A DNA stretch of 64,000 nt from Cryptomeria japonica (lineage: Eukaryota; Streptophyta; Pinopsida; Cupressales; Cupressaceae). Shown one piece after another: positions 22,966 through 34,079 of this stretch (positions are counted from its first letter, which is position 1; each line of letters begins with the position of its first letter). The stretch spans positions 266,547,574 to 266,611,573 of the forward strand of contig NC_081407.1 in assembly GCF_030272615.1 (NCBI RefSeq). The letters are read 5' to 3'. A model generated the notes under the pieces. It did no database searches and was not told where the DNA came from. It saw only the letters and a list, made by a program, of their open reading frames with translations. The translations under genes were made by a program, and so were the position numbers.

Positions 22966-24373
22966 GGAACAAAAGGAGGAGGAGAGTCACCAACAAAAGT
23001 ATATTTGCATGCAAAATTCAGTCTACATTTTTTTTTGTGACCTAATAATAAGGTACACTATTATACTTTTACTCAATATTAGGAAAGACTCTAAAACTAT
23101 TATACCAAAGTGAAATTCTCTTGACCAAGAAATTTTCCTTTACATTGAGAATACCTAAAATACCATGAATAGGAAAATAAAACTATAACATTATTAATTG
23201 GTGAGCAAATATAAAGATTTCTTTAATTATCAAAATTCATTAAATCTTATCAAAGTTTCATTTAAAAGCAAAGTTTCTTGCTTATAGATAAAAATTTCCA
23301 ACTCAACAAATGAAATCTTGATTGATTCAAGATTAATATTAAATCAAATGATATTACTTTTTACTCAAAAAAAAATTAAAAAAATGAAACCTTAATTATT
23401 ACTACTTCCTATTTGATTAAAAGAATCTTAAAAATCATACAAAATAATTTCCAGATAATTTTTTTTTGACAATCTTAAATAATTTCCCTTTTACCAATTA
23501 CATTAACCTACATCCAAACACTCTAAAAAAAAATTATATAAACAATCTAAAGAATGTCAATAATGAAAACATAAAAAAAAATTATATACTAATGAGAAAA
23601 AGTTAAATCATAATCATCAACATATTCCAAAATTACAAGACATTAACTATCCTACTTACAAATATATTTGCATAGCTATTAAAATAATCAATGTCCTAAA
23701 ATTATTTTTTTGTATAAAAAAAACATTAATGATATTTCTTTTGTTATATTTAAAAACTTCTAAGGTTCTAGGTACAACAAGCTCATTATGGCACAACTAA
23801 GGTACAAGTGCTTTTGAGTAGACAAAATGGTGTTAGTGATTATTAATGTCTTACAAAACAAAATCATGTTTTGTATCTAGAAGATTTACCAAATCAAAAA
23901 TCTATTGATAATCCATGTCAAACTAAAAAAAAGTAGGTCAAATGAGAATAGCAACCACAAGATAAGCAAAAGATTATGCATCATTATTTACACTATTTGT
24001 CAAAGATTGTAATTATAAGTTTTTAAATTAAAAATTAATTTAAATTATTTTATTTTTTAAAATATTATATTTTTAAAGGTCAAATAATTAATAAAAACTT
24101 GTATCCTATTTCTATTAAAAATAATAAATATTTATCATAATTTTATTAGTCAAAATTTATCTTTGATCATTAAGTTGTTTTATATTTAAAAATAATCAAA
24201 ATATTTTAAAAAAATAAATAAATTTAAAAGATTATGTACAAATACATTATACAAGAGAAATAAATAGAAAATAGTCACAATCCTATTACTTTATTGAATG
24301 CAAATATATTAGGTGTCATTTCTAAAATATAGATAATACAACTCAATTTCAAAGATTCTATTACACAAAATTC

Positions 24374-24496
24374 AAAAATATTAAGTCATCATTTATAAAA
24401 CATTCAATAATTACAAAAATATTAAGTCATCATTTCTAAAGCTTTCCATAATTACAAAAATATTAAGTCATCGTTTCTAAAACATTCAATAATTAC
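24374..24496. repeat. 41-bp tandem repeat, three copies
   Basis: Unit AAAAATATTAAGTCATC... CATTCAATAATTAC begins near 24374, 24415 and 24456 with one to five differences per copy. Confidence 0.85.
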
Positions 24497-24525
24497 TCTC
24501 TTCGAAATATTAAAAAATTATAATA

Positions 24526-24690
24526 GATAAAATGACAATTGATATCATCATAATTGTAATAATCTTTTTAAATCATTTTAAATTTATAAAGGATAAAATG
24601 ACAACTAATATCATAATTGCAATAATTATTCTCTTTTAAATATTTAAGATTTATGACGAAAACATGACAATTGCTATTGTCATAAAAGGA
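24526..24690. repeat. Imperfect tandem repeat of about 68 bp
   Basis: Units share ATAAAATGACAAYTRATATCAT...AATTGYAATAAT and begin near 24526, 24594 and 24660; the last copy is partial. Confidence 0.6.
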
Positions 24691-25480
24691 ATGCCTTAAC
24701 AATTTAAATAGAAGACAAGTTATATCGTACCATTCCCATAAAAAATTATGTTATGATATATGAACCAAAATCATAAATCATTTACAAAATTGAATATATA
24801 CAGCGACTCGCTTAATTAAACAAAATAATCCTCTATCGCCAACTTTTATTTATTTATTTTTATTTATTTCTATTATTTTAAATATTATTGTATCTCTTTT
24901 ATGTGTTGAGTCTGAATGTAGTTTTTTACTTGGTGTTTGGTGGTCATTTTTATCTTGTGTTTTTTGGGCAATTTTTTAATATTGAAATTTAGAATTGTTA
25001 AATCATGCTCTTTAATTCTTGTTGTACCCTATATTAAATTTGAACTGTGAAGGTTTTTTTAAAGTTGGTTGGAAACATTTGGATATGATTGTTTTGCTAT
25101 AAAATGTAAATGTTTGAAATAATGTTGGTAATAGTCGTAAATCCTTCAAAAAAGTTTTGGTTGTTGAGGAGAGGCCATTGTAGGAGGAAACCTAGAATCT
25201 ATTGTGTAAGATGGAGAGTGTATTCAAAATTAAGTTGAAATGTAAGCCCATAAGGTAAGTAAATGGTTACTTAGTCTTTACCATCTAATAATGAAATGGT
25301 TGATGTTTTTGAGGAGGATACCAGGCTTAAATATTGTGTATCTTTTTGGTGTATTTTACTTTTAATACATTCTCTTTGTAGAATTTCTTTGATGATTGAT
25401 TGTCTTCAGTGTGGGTTAAGAAGCTAGAACTTTGTATTACATTATGTTGTATGTTGTAAAATGGATTTTTTATGTCTTAA

Positions 25481-25935
25481 GAAGAAGACATACAAAAAAT
25501 AATTTTAACAAAAATCTTTTCGAATTTTGGTAAATCTTTCTTCAAGGTCTTTGCTTGGGATCATATTACTAACCCAAAGGATGTAATTCTAAATTTATCT
25601 TATATTATGGTTCATGTTGTTTTTGGTGTGCATTCGTATTTGATAAGTTCCTTATTATCTTAAGCTTTCATTCCTATGTTTTTGAGATAAATGGCAATAC
25701 TAATAAAAGGACCTTGGGTGGTCAAGATGACTTGGGCCGTTTAGTTAATTCTTCTAAATCTAAGTAATATAATCAAAGTAGTGGCAAGGGAAGTAGTGGT
25801 AAACTTAGTTACCCTAGTTCTAAAAGCAATAAACAATCATCTAAAAGGCAAAAATATTTTATTGTTCATAGATATTATGATTTAGAAAATGTTGGTAATA
25901 TTAGAGGTGTTATGATAATTGATGGATGTAAACTT
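25481..25935 (+). other. Unidentified degraded coding-like stretch
   Basis: From about 25680 the plus strand is open with one stop for about 85 codons: INGNTNKRTLGGQDDLGRLV, then a Ser/Lys/Gly-rich run, then IVHRYYDLENVGNIRGVM. Composition differs from the AT-rich DNA on both sides. I do not recognise it; a LINE ORF1 linker or gag linker is possible. Confidence 0.3.
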
Positions 25936-25940
25936 AATTC

Positions 25941-27095
25941 TGTAGACGTCTAAAATTAATTAAATTAAATATTTAATTAATTTATCCTTTCTACATAGTT
26001 AATTAATTTAATTATGTTATTCTTATTCTTCTCGGTATTAATTAAATTACTTTAATTAATCCTGTCACTATAGTCACATAATTAATTTATCAAATAAATT
26101 AATTATTCTCATTCTTCTAAGGTTACTCAAATATGTAATTCTTCTAGTCCTCTTTTTAAAGTTATTCTTGGCCTAATCTCCACTTAAGATAATTAATTCT
26201 TCTAGAAACTTCATTAACAGTATTCTCTAATTTTTAATTCTTCCACTCATTCTCTCTCCTCATGTCACATCCTCCTAACTTTCTCACTTGCACTCTAATC
26301 CCTCATTAGCCCACTTAATCTCTCTCAATCATTTGCACAACTTAATCACCTTGATTAGAGCAAGGTCAACCATCTGCCATAAATGGTTTATCCCCTCCAC
26401 CTTCCAAACCTTAAATGCGCCAACTTTGGTCATTTCAAGGATTTCAAATTTTCTCATCCTTCTATGCACTTTCACCTTCCTAAGGAATTTTTAATTCCTT
26501 TTCCCTTTTCATTTTTCTATGCATCTCATTATTTGGGAGTTTTTAATTCCCTTGTCCTCCTCCAAGGAATTATTTATTCCTTTTTACCTTCCCAATGTAC
26601 TTGAGGATATCTTCCCCATGTACATTGTGGACGGTGGAGATAAGAAATGCCTTGATGGCAAATCTTTTGGTCTCCACACCATGTCCTCTCAATCCACTTC
26701 ATCCCCTTCTTTCAATCTTGACCCTCCATCTCAAATCAATCCTAGCCCTCCATTCTTCTCTCTTCAAACCTATAAATTGGGGTCTCCTCCCCTTCATTTT
26801 CATCTCATCTTAGTGAAGTCTTATGCTGGAGAAATAGAGCTAGAATCATATCCCTTACATCCCCAGTATAGTCAATTTTAGGCATCCATAGTTATCCATT
26901 TGTAATCATACTCTATCCATCTATCCATATCATCCATTTGTGTTGTTGTGTGGAGATCAATCCATAATCATCAAGTGGAGAAGGGGTGCATTCTTCAGTT
27001 CATCAAATGAAGGAGAAGACAAATTTTTTAAGATATATTAATGGTTTATATTTGAGTATTTGAATATTTTATACTGTTGTTTACTAACCGTTGCA
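25941..27095 (+). repeat. Element H probable 5' LTR (Ty3/gypsy)
   Basis: Starts TGTAGACGTCTAAAATTAA and has a probable end ...AACCGTTGCA at 27095, just before a primer-site-like TGGCATGCCCTGTGGGAC. No second LTR is in the window, so the borders rest on TG...CA ends and position relative to gag. The first 200 bp are rich in TTAATTAA. Confidence 0.5.
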
Positions 27096-27114
27096 CCTTT
27101 GTAGTTTTTTATTT

Positions 27115-27132
27115 TGGCATGCCCTGTGGGAC
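27115..27132 (+). promoter_or_regulatory. Element H primer-site-like sequence
   Basis: TGGCATGCCCTGTGGGAC begins with the TGG typical of primer sites and lies about 20 bp after the probable LTR end. The matching tRNA was not identified. Confidence 0.4.
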
Positions 27133-27199
27133 CCACGTCCCTTGCTACTAATTTTAAATTTGAGTTTTCAAGTTGTAGGTTCTGAAAGAGCATACACGC

Positions 27200-28985
27200 C
27201 AACAAATCAATGTCTACACTTGGCTAGTTTGATGTCTTTAACTAGGATTGACATCTGCGCGAAAAAATTGAATTTCTAATGTGCCTTTTCTTTGCAGGTT
27301 CTACACATTGACGTCTTTGCTACTGGAACAATGTCTCCACCTAGTGTCTTCAAACACTTTGTTTAGAGCTTTTATATTTGTATTTTTTCACAAATTAAAA
27401 AGAACAAAAAAATGTTAGTATAGCAACTTTACTTTTTGTTTTGCAATTTAATTAAAAAAAATTAGGCTAAATAGAATAGTTTTCGGTCAAATTGACGCAT
27501 CAACATCTACGCTCTGGTTCGACGTCTGCATCAAACCCAATCTCCTGCCTAGATTTAAATTTCAAATTTTCAAATTTCTCAGCTAACTATCTTTGTTTTT
27601 TATATTTTTTACATCTGCGTAGACGCTTAACGTCTATGCTTTAAATTAACGTCTGCTCTTTTAATACTTTAGTAATCAAATTTTTAAATTTTCAAATTTC
27701 ATTTTCCTGCTCTTCTGATCTCTATTTTTCTAGGTAGGCCTACTTCGATGTTTGTGCAAACATTTAGCGTTTGCGTAGACATTCGACATCTACACCTAAG
27801 CCTTAGAGATTTCGGGTTACTGATCTAAATCTTAGTTTTTGTAGGTGTTTTTCGTTTGTCCAAGGCTGAATTTTAAAATACTAACTGGTTTTGTGCAACC
27901 TCGCTTGTCGAATATCATTTTTCCACTAGTTTTAGTTTCTTTCCTTGTATTTCTAGATTAGAAAACCATTGCATGTGGGATTAAAATGAACAAATATTTT
28001 TCGTGTCTTGTGTGTTTGTACGTGTGTAGGGAAAACCCATCGTCACACTTATTATCCTCTCACTTCTCCTTCGTGGACCTTGGGTGACGAGAAAAGTGAT
28101 TGACAATGCCCAAATTTATCTTTTATAGAGAGGGGTATTCTTGATTGGGGATTTCATCACCCCACAAGGGTATTTTGAATTGGGACACGTTGGGGATATC
28201 GACTCTCCCAATGTGATCTCGAGTGGTGTGTTTTCAGGACACTATAAATAAAACCTGGTCAAATGGTCAAAGTGTTGAGTGAATTTGACGTATGTGAGGG
28301 CCTTCCCTGCACCAATAAGATCAATTAAAGCCTTTAGTGGCTTTCTTTGTGAAACCATTGTTGAACTGGACCCATCAAAAAAATACTAAAAACCTTTGTG
28401 TTAGTAGCCCAAATCCCACGTTTGAAGGTTTAGGGTGTGCAGATCGTACCCCATAGATACCCCTCATGTACCACATCAAGATGGGACGGGAATTTCCCAT
28501 ATCATAGATCCTTGGATATTTGGGGTAAGAGAATCTAGTATGCCTGAGAAGTGAGTATCTTGGGGTGGATCCAATGCTACTAGAATCTCTATTTGTCCAC
28601 TTATTGGAGGTATTTCTATGTTTTGAGGGCCCCATAAAATGGTTTCCACCTTCCAGCCTAAGTTGTATGTTTGAAAGCGTGTCTTCATTTTGTGAAAAAA
28701 ATAGTAAAATATATTTGGGTTAATCTAAGCCCCCAATCACTTTGAGTGCTTATTATCAAGCATTTTCCTTGGCCAATGTGTATACTTTGTCCAATATTTT
28801 CTTGCCAAGAGTAGACAAACAATCCCCATTTTCCAAATTTGACCTACTTTTGACCATTTTCCCATCAAAATTTCCATTTTCCAACTAAAATTTGTCATTT
28901 AACGTCTCTGCCTATCAAAGGTCCGAGATTCAACATCTATGCCTTACTATTTTGATGTCTTTGTTTTGCTTCAACGTCTTTGCTC
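27200..28985 (+). repeat. Dispersed motif RACRTCTNYGC in the leader of H
   Basis: Close copies occur near 27211, 27231, 27250, 27310, 27501, 27521, 27611, 27629, 27648, 27748, 27770, 27785, 28905, 28931, 28953 and 28973, often preceded by A/T and followed by T. Spacing is irregular, so it is not a simple tandem repeat. Confidence 0.6.
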
Positions 28986-29012
28986 TACAACATTTCCCAA
29001 TCAATTTTCTTC

Positions 29013-29258
29013 ATGCGTCATAATACCAAATCCCTCAAACACCCCAAGAAGTCCATGTACCGTCAAGTCAAGAAGAAGAAGCCAAGTTATAAACAACTCC
29101 TTAAGTGTCAAAAATTCTTGTACATCAATTGCAAACTCTTGCTTAAGCATAGAACCTTCCTACATAGGTTCCATGATTACCTTCACGGTTATGACAATGA
29201 GTTTGATGAGGAGTCATTAAGAGCCCGTTTCTTTCAACAAAGAAGTGCTTTATCCTAA
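29013..29258 (+). CDS. Small basic protein upstream of element H gag
   Basis: ATG 29013 opens an unbroken 81-codon frame. It starts MRHNTKSLKHPKKSMYR, then KKKKPSYKQLLKCQKF, and ends EESLRARFFQQRSALS. The first two thirds are Lys/Arg/His-rich, the end acidic then basic. No domain is recognised. Ogre-type elements are known to carry an extra ORF between the leader and gag, so position fits, but length and sequence do not prove homology. It is one of very few unbroken frames in element H. It may still be chance. Confidence 0.35.
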   Translation: MRHNTKSLKHPKKSMYRQVKKKKPSYKQLLKCQKFLYINCKLLLKHRTFLHRFHDYLHGYDNEFDEESLRARFFQQRSALS

Positions 29259-29399
29259 GGTATTAACTTTAGTGGTCCCATCAATTTGTCCTACCCACTT
29301 GAGAATCCCATCACCTATTGAGTCATCCTAGGGTGACCTTTCCCTTTCACCGCATTTATTTTCCATAGTCAACTTCCTTTGCTCTCATATTTTTCATCT

Positions 29400-29530
29400 A
29401 ATCATCTCCTAAGGACTTAGCACAATCAAATCCAATCAATCATTATCTTCAATCAATCAAACATCTTAATCAAGCCTAATCCTAATCAATCAGTCAATCG
29501 AATAAACCTCATCCAATTGTTCACATATTT
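29400..29530. repeat. AATC-rich simple sequence
   Basis: Repeated AATCAATC/AATCCTAATC units, for example CAATCAATCATTATC and CCTAATCCTAATCAATCAGT. Confidence 0.6.
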
Positions 29531-29949
29531 ATGAAAGTTGAATTTAGACCTTATCCTAAATCAATCATCATTTGACTTTTGTTCTTAGGGAAGAATCTAT
29601 CCCAAGTACCTTTTGCTTAGTCATTTGGGTTGATCAAAACCATAATCCTTTTGCCCCATTTTGCTTGGGAACACAAGTTTGTCCCACATAAGAGAAGGCC
29701 TAATCCATTGATCCTAATCCTAAGGTCTAAATTGTGCCTAACTTAGTTGTCACCTTGCTTGTGTTCCACATCATCCATTCCACATCTTCTAAGGTGTCAT
29801 CCTAATCTATTCAATCTTGTTCTAATCAAAGGACCCCATCCAAATCAATTTCAATCCAAATCAACATCAAAAATTTGCTAAGCTCATTCACCACTTCCAC
29901 CTGTCTAAATCTTGCATCAATTTCATTTCATTCTCAAGGTCACCTATGC

Positions 29950-31099
29950 ATGGTCTTGACTCGATCCCAAAAGGAAAAGATGGCTGCCCAAGGCAACAAT
30001 GATAATATGCTTGATTATAGAAACCCTTTCACTCAAGATCCTCAACCCAAAGAGGAGCAACTCATTGACCAACCTAACCTTTCTCCACGTGTCCAATCAT
30101 TCATAAATGACCCTTACAATCAAGACATGATGGAGAGATTATTCAAATATGACGTCAATAGACTTGTAGATGAGCTCATCATGCAAGGGGCATGGCTACC
30201 CCCAGGTTTTGATAGATCCATTCTTGACATACCATCGGAAGGTGACCTCACAAAAAATTTCATCATTGATCCTATTCTTCATCCACCACCTACTTCATCT
30301 ATTTTGACCACTACTTTATCTCTTCTTTCTATTCCCCCTAACATTTCTAATCCACCAAGATCATCCACCCCCCCACAACGCAGCTAATTATGTCAACACA
30401 AGCTTACCTCTCGCTACCACAATTCGAGGGTCGCAAGCTCCAAGCACTTCACAACCTCCCTGCTCTTTATATCAATACATTGGTGATGGTGGTGGAATCC
30501 CCTCCTCATCTCATCAAATCCCAATTTCCAACATGAATCAATGCGTCCCTAATGTCCCTAATCAACAACCTAATCTCCTAAAAGAGATTCAAGACATGAA
30601 GGAACTCATCAAAAACCTCAAGGAAGGGGCAAATAAGAGACATTACTCTTTCAAGGAAATATATTTGTGTCCCTACGATCCATCCATTTTAGTCACTCCA
30701 TATCCACCAAGTTTTGAGATGCCCAAGTTTAAAAAGTACAAAGGCGAGGGTGATCCTAGACATCATGTTCGTGAATTTTACATCCTATGTCAAGAGGTCG
30801 CCTATAGTGACATATATCTCAGGAGACTTTTCCCGAAAATTATTTCTGAAGAGGCCCTCGCTTAATTTTCCACTCTACCCCAGGGCTCCATCACATCATT
30901 CCCCAACTTGGCTGAAATTTTTTTGGCTCATTATGCCTATAATATTGAGAATGATGCTTCTATGATGGACCTGTGCAACACAAAGCAGAGACCCAAAGAA
31001 ACCTTCGCCAACATCCTTCAAAGATGGCGGCATCTCATTAAAACATTCCCTTAGGACATACTTGAGCCAAATCAAGTTGAGTTATTCCAGCGCAACTTG
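29950..31099 (+). pseudogene. Element H gag (Ty3/gypsy), 3'-interrupted
   Basis: Starts MVLTRSQKEKMAAQ at 29950. A Pro/Gln/Asp-rich N-terminus follows, then a frameshift near 30385. The capsid core begins about 30640 with YPPSFEMPKFKKYKGEGDPR, HHVREFYILCQEVAYSD, LRRLFPK, a stop at the usual WF position (A*FSTLPQGS), ITSFPNLAEIFLAHY and ILQRWRHLIKTFP. These are the landmarks of retrotransposon gag in the Tat/Ogre lineage. Element C begins at 31100, within RNL of the late gag reading, so the C-terminus and any zinc knuckle are missing. Structural protein that would package element RNA. Confidence 0.8.
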
Positions 31100-32449
31100 T
31101 GTTGGATATTGTTGCTGCTAGGCTATGTTGTCCTTGATGTCAACATATTCTTGTGTTCCGGTGTTGCAGAGAGTTGTTTTGGTGTTCTGATGATTGTAGA
31201 GAGTTGATCTAGTTGGTTTATCTATTTGATATGTTGAATCAACTAGAGATACTTGATTTAGTGTTGGTTTCATGATGATATGTGTTGATTTGATCTAGTT
31301 ATGGATTATGGTATGAGGATTGGCTTTTCTGTGTTTAGTGTTGCAGTGTTCTGGTATTTGATCTATTGTGCTCTGAAATGATTATATATTAAGTTGCGGA
31401 TTTGGGAGAATGTTTGGGATGTTTGTCTGTATCTTCAATTTAGATGGTTCATGATTTGGTTCTCTGCAAGTTATCTTTCTAGTCCCAGTTGTTGTTGAGT
31501 GTTCTTGAGTATCAGTGCGTTGATCGATGAAGACTTGATTAAATGGTGTTGGTGCAGTTATTTCTGATGGTTATAATGTGCTTGTTGGTGTTTCCTAACC
31601 GTGTCCTATTTGTTTTATTTGTCCACATTGATCATTATGTGTGTTATTGAAGATCTTATGGGTCTGGTGATGGTATTCATGTTATGCAATATTTTTGATG
31701 ATGTAGCATGTTGCAGATGATCTTGGCGAGATTTTTGGTGGTGTTGCATGTTCAGTGGATTTGATTTGGGTCCATTCTGTGTCTTCATGACATTGTATTT
31801 TTCTGGTGGTTGTTCTATGTATCGTGTGATGTAATTTTGTAATTAGGTATTAAGGGTTGAGCCAAACTTGTAGTCAATGTTGATGATTTGTATAAATAGG
31901 TGTCATATTCATGTAATTGGGATATAGGTGTTGTGTTTTCATTATCAAAGAGTGGTGTATGTGCAAACAAGCAAATTTATCTTTCGGTGTGAGGTGTAGA
32001 GCAGAATTTGTTGCAGGGCAGACAATTGTGCTTAAACAGAACTGTCATCATGCATTTGGAGATGCTATTCTTTCAGTTCATCTAAACCGCATTGTTGTCT
32101 GAATATTCTTGTAAGGTAGTGAACCTTCCCTAAGGGTTGTAGCCTTCCAAGTTATCATATTTTGAGCAATGAACTCTAGGTAGTGTGCTTGAATACATGT
32201 GCATTTCCCATTGTAATATTTACATATACTACTGCAGAGTATCATCTTATTGTGGGTAGGTTCCCACCGTGGTTTTTCACTTAATCGGATTTTCCACATC
32301 AAAAATATTGTTGTTATGTGTGTTTTTTTATTATGTTTATCTTTGTTCTTGCTATTGTTGATCAAATTTGATGGCATGTTTAAATTGTTTAATCTAGTGA
32401 GAACTAATTCACCCCCCCTCTTAATTTTCCTTCATTTTTGTTGCCAACA
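31100..32449 (+). repeat. Element C 5' LTR
   Basis: TGTTGGATATTGTTGC ... TTGCCAACA. The CCCACCGTGGTTTTTCAC/GGATTTTCCACATC pair lies at 32261-32300. Matches 57866-58149. Confidence 0.88.
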
Positions 32450-32451
32450 AT

Positions 32452-32463
32452 TGGTATCAAAGC
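32452..32463 (+). promoter_or_regulatory. Element C primer binding site
   Basis: TGGTATCAAAGC, the Met-tRNA complement with one G-to-A change. Confidence 0.85.
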
Positions 32464-32505
32464 TAGATCCTCTAGAAGAAGCTTGACTACTTAAGGAGAT
32501 CTAGG

Positions 32506-32758
32506 ATGGCAACCTATGATTTCAAGAAAGAGAGTCCACGATTATATGCAAGCAATTACACTGTATGGAAGGATCAAATGGAGTGTCATTTGAAGTGTCT
32601 TGGAGAAGATTATTGGAAGATTATAAAGAATTCCTATATTGTTCCTCAGAATGGGTTGGTTACTACAAATGAGATCAAGGATGTTGAACATAACATAAGA
32701 GCTAAGGAAGCATTGATGAGTGCCCTAGCTGATTCAAAGATGAATAATGTGATGGGAT
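32506..32758 (+). pseudogene. Element C gag, N-terminal part
   Basis: ATG 32506 gives MATYDFKKESPRLYASNYT, VWKDQMECHLKCLGEDYW and AKEALMSALADSKMNNVMG, the N-terminal domain of plant copia Gag with its NYxxWKxxMxxxL landmark. The frame is intact up to the insertion of D and resumes in register at 55103 with LQTVDDIWEKLDTLYEG. Structural capsid protein. Confidence 0.88.
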
Positions 32759-34010
32759 TGTTGACCTTCCCAATTAAAACAATAAATCAGCTTAAAACCT
32801 TAACTCGAGGATTTGACATACATCCTGAATAGTTATCATTCCTATGGATGAGGTTCCATTAACTTTTTAACCCAGGATGTATTACTTGAAATGGGCCAGC
32901 ACAATTTGTGCACTAAGTTCTAGTAAAAGCCATTCTATTCTACTGCAACAAATGAAATTACTGAAATAAACATACAAAAATGTAATGACTAGAGTGCTAT
33001 AGGAAATCTTAATGCTAAAAGGTAATTTAGGCAACTAACTATCATCAATGTTCAAAGCTAACAAATAGGAACTACTTTGTTTGTCTTGGCTACAGGAACA
33101 ATCACAGGTTCTGGTTCCAGTGGCTGCAGGATTAGTCAACTGCTAGAACAAAAAATATAGCAAAAGAAAATTAACGTAACAAATGTACAAGATTTATCAC
33201 CAAGTGGGCCCCCTTGGATGAGCATATCCAGAACTCAAATAACCTTATATGTTCAAAACACCATCACTTTATTCATCATCTCAAAAGTTGTTACATTCTA
33301 TGGAAATAGAGAGAAATTTTGTCTAACTTTCCAAAACTATGTCTACCCCTGCGAGGAGGTCGAAAACTTTATTTATATGAAAGTTACAACAAACTACTAA
33401 CTACCTAGACCACTCCCAAAAGAATAGGCAAAAAAAAATTATTACAACAAAGAAAGAGGGAAGAGTAAACCACAAAGATCATGGGACGTTTATCATTATA
33501 CGGCCAAGAATATAGCACAACAATTCCTGCTAGATTGCCGCTCACTAAGGATAGTCATAAATAATTTCTTGAATTGCTCCACTATTCTTCAGCCACTCAT
33601 TTACCAACTTTCCTCATTGTCTTCAATGCTTCCAACCGCCTTGACTTAACCTTTAACAACTTGAATGGCACGATCCTCCTTTCTAGCATGGTTTGACCTC
33701 ATCTGTTGCTACTTAATAATTCTTGCATCATGAGTTAGTGCACACAAACACATACATATCCATTTTCTATCAACCATAACATCCATTCATCCACATATAA
33801 ATTTATCATAATAATTCACATAGTTGCAAGAATATATTAGCCAAAACAATACAAAATTCAGTTAATGTCCAACACGCACAAGATCAAAACCTCTAGGAAG
33901 ATTATCTGATAGACACACCCTATACCCTCGGCATTGTCCAATTATACAATTTAAACCATGGAAAACATAACAAATATGAACACAAAAAGAGCTATTATTT
34001 CAGCTCATCA
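32759..34010 (-). repeat. Element D 3' LTR
   Basis: Plus strand TGTTGACCTTCCC ... CAGCTCATCA; 1252 bp. Partner 52156-55102. Confidence 0.9.
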
Positions 34011-34025
34011 TTTTGCCCCCCAACC
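34011..34025 (-). promoter_or_regulatory. Element D polypurine tract
   Basis: Minus strand GGTTGGGGGGCAAAA directly before the LTR start TGATGAGCTG. Confidence 0.8.
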
Positions 34026-34079
34026 TAGCTTCTTGTTGGCCCTCCAGCAATAGGAAAATTCCTCACACAAACACTAATT

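Larger units (their letters stand above)
18113..23040 (-). mobile_element. LINE2: L1-type LINE, 5'-truncated, same family as LINE1
   Basis: A run of T at about 18112-18126 is the poly(A) tail read on the other strand. Upstream on the minus strand lie RNase H, zinc connection, reverse transcriptase, endonuclease and an ORF1 tail, up to about 23040. Protein blocks match LINE1 closely, for example LVLIPKKDG, IALCNVVYKI and DWPI-type endonuclease ends. It has no internal insertion and therefore serves as the empty-site reference for LINE1. The 5' end stops within ORF1, as usual for incomplete target-primed reverse transcription. I found no convincing target-site duplication. Confidence 0.87.
23041..25480. 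other. AT-rich intergenic stretch
   Basis: About 2.4 kb of A/T-rich sequence without coding potential on either strand. Homopolymer A and T runs are frequent. Two short tandem repeat blocks lie at 24374-24496 and 24526-24690. I see no transposon ends. Confidence 0.7.

Noticed and set aside
28375-28688. Minus-strand frames of 70-86 codons in the leader of H
   Set aside because: Overlapping frames with no similarity; composition follows the leader sequence.
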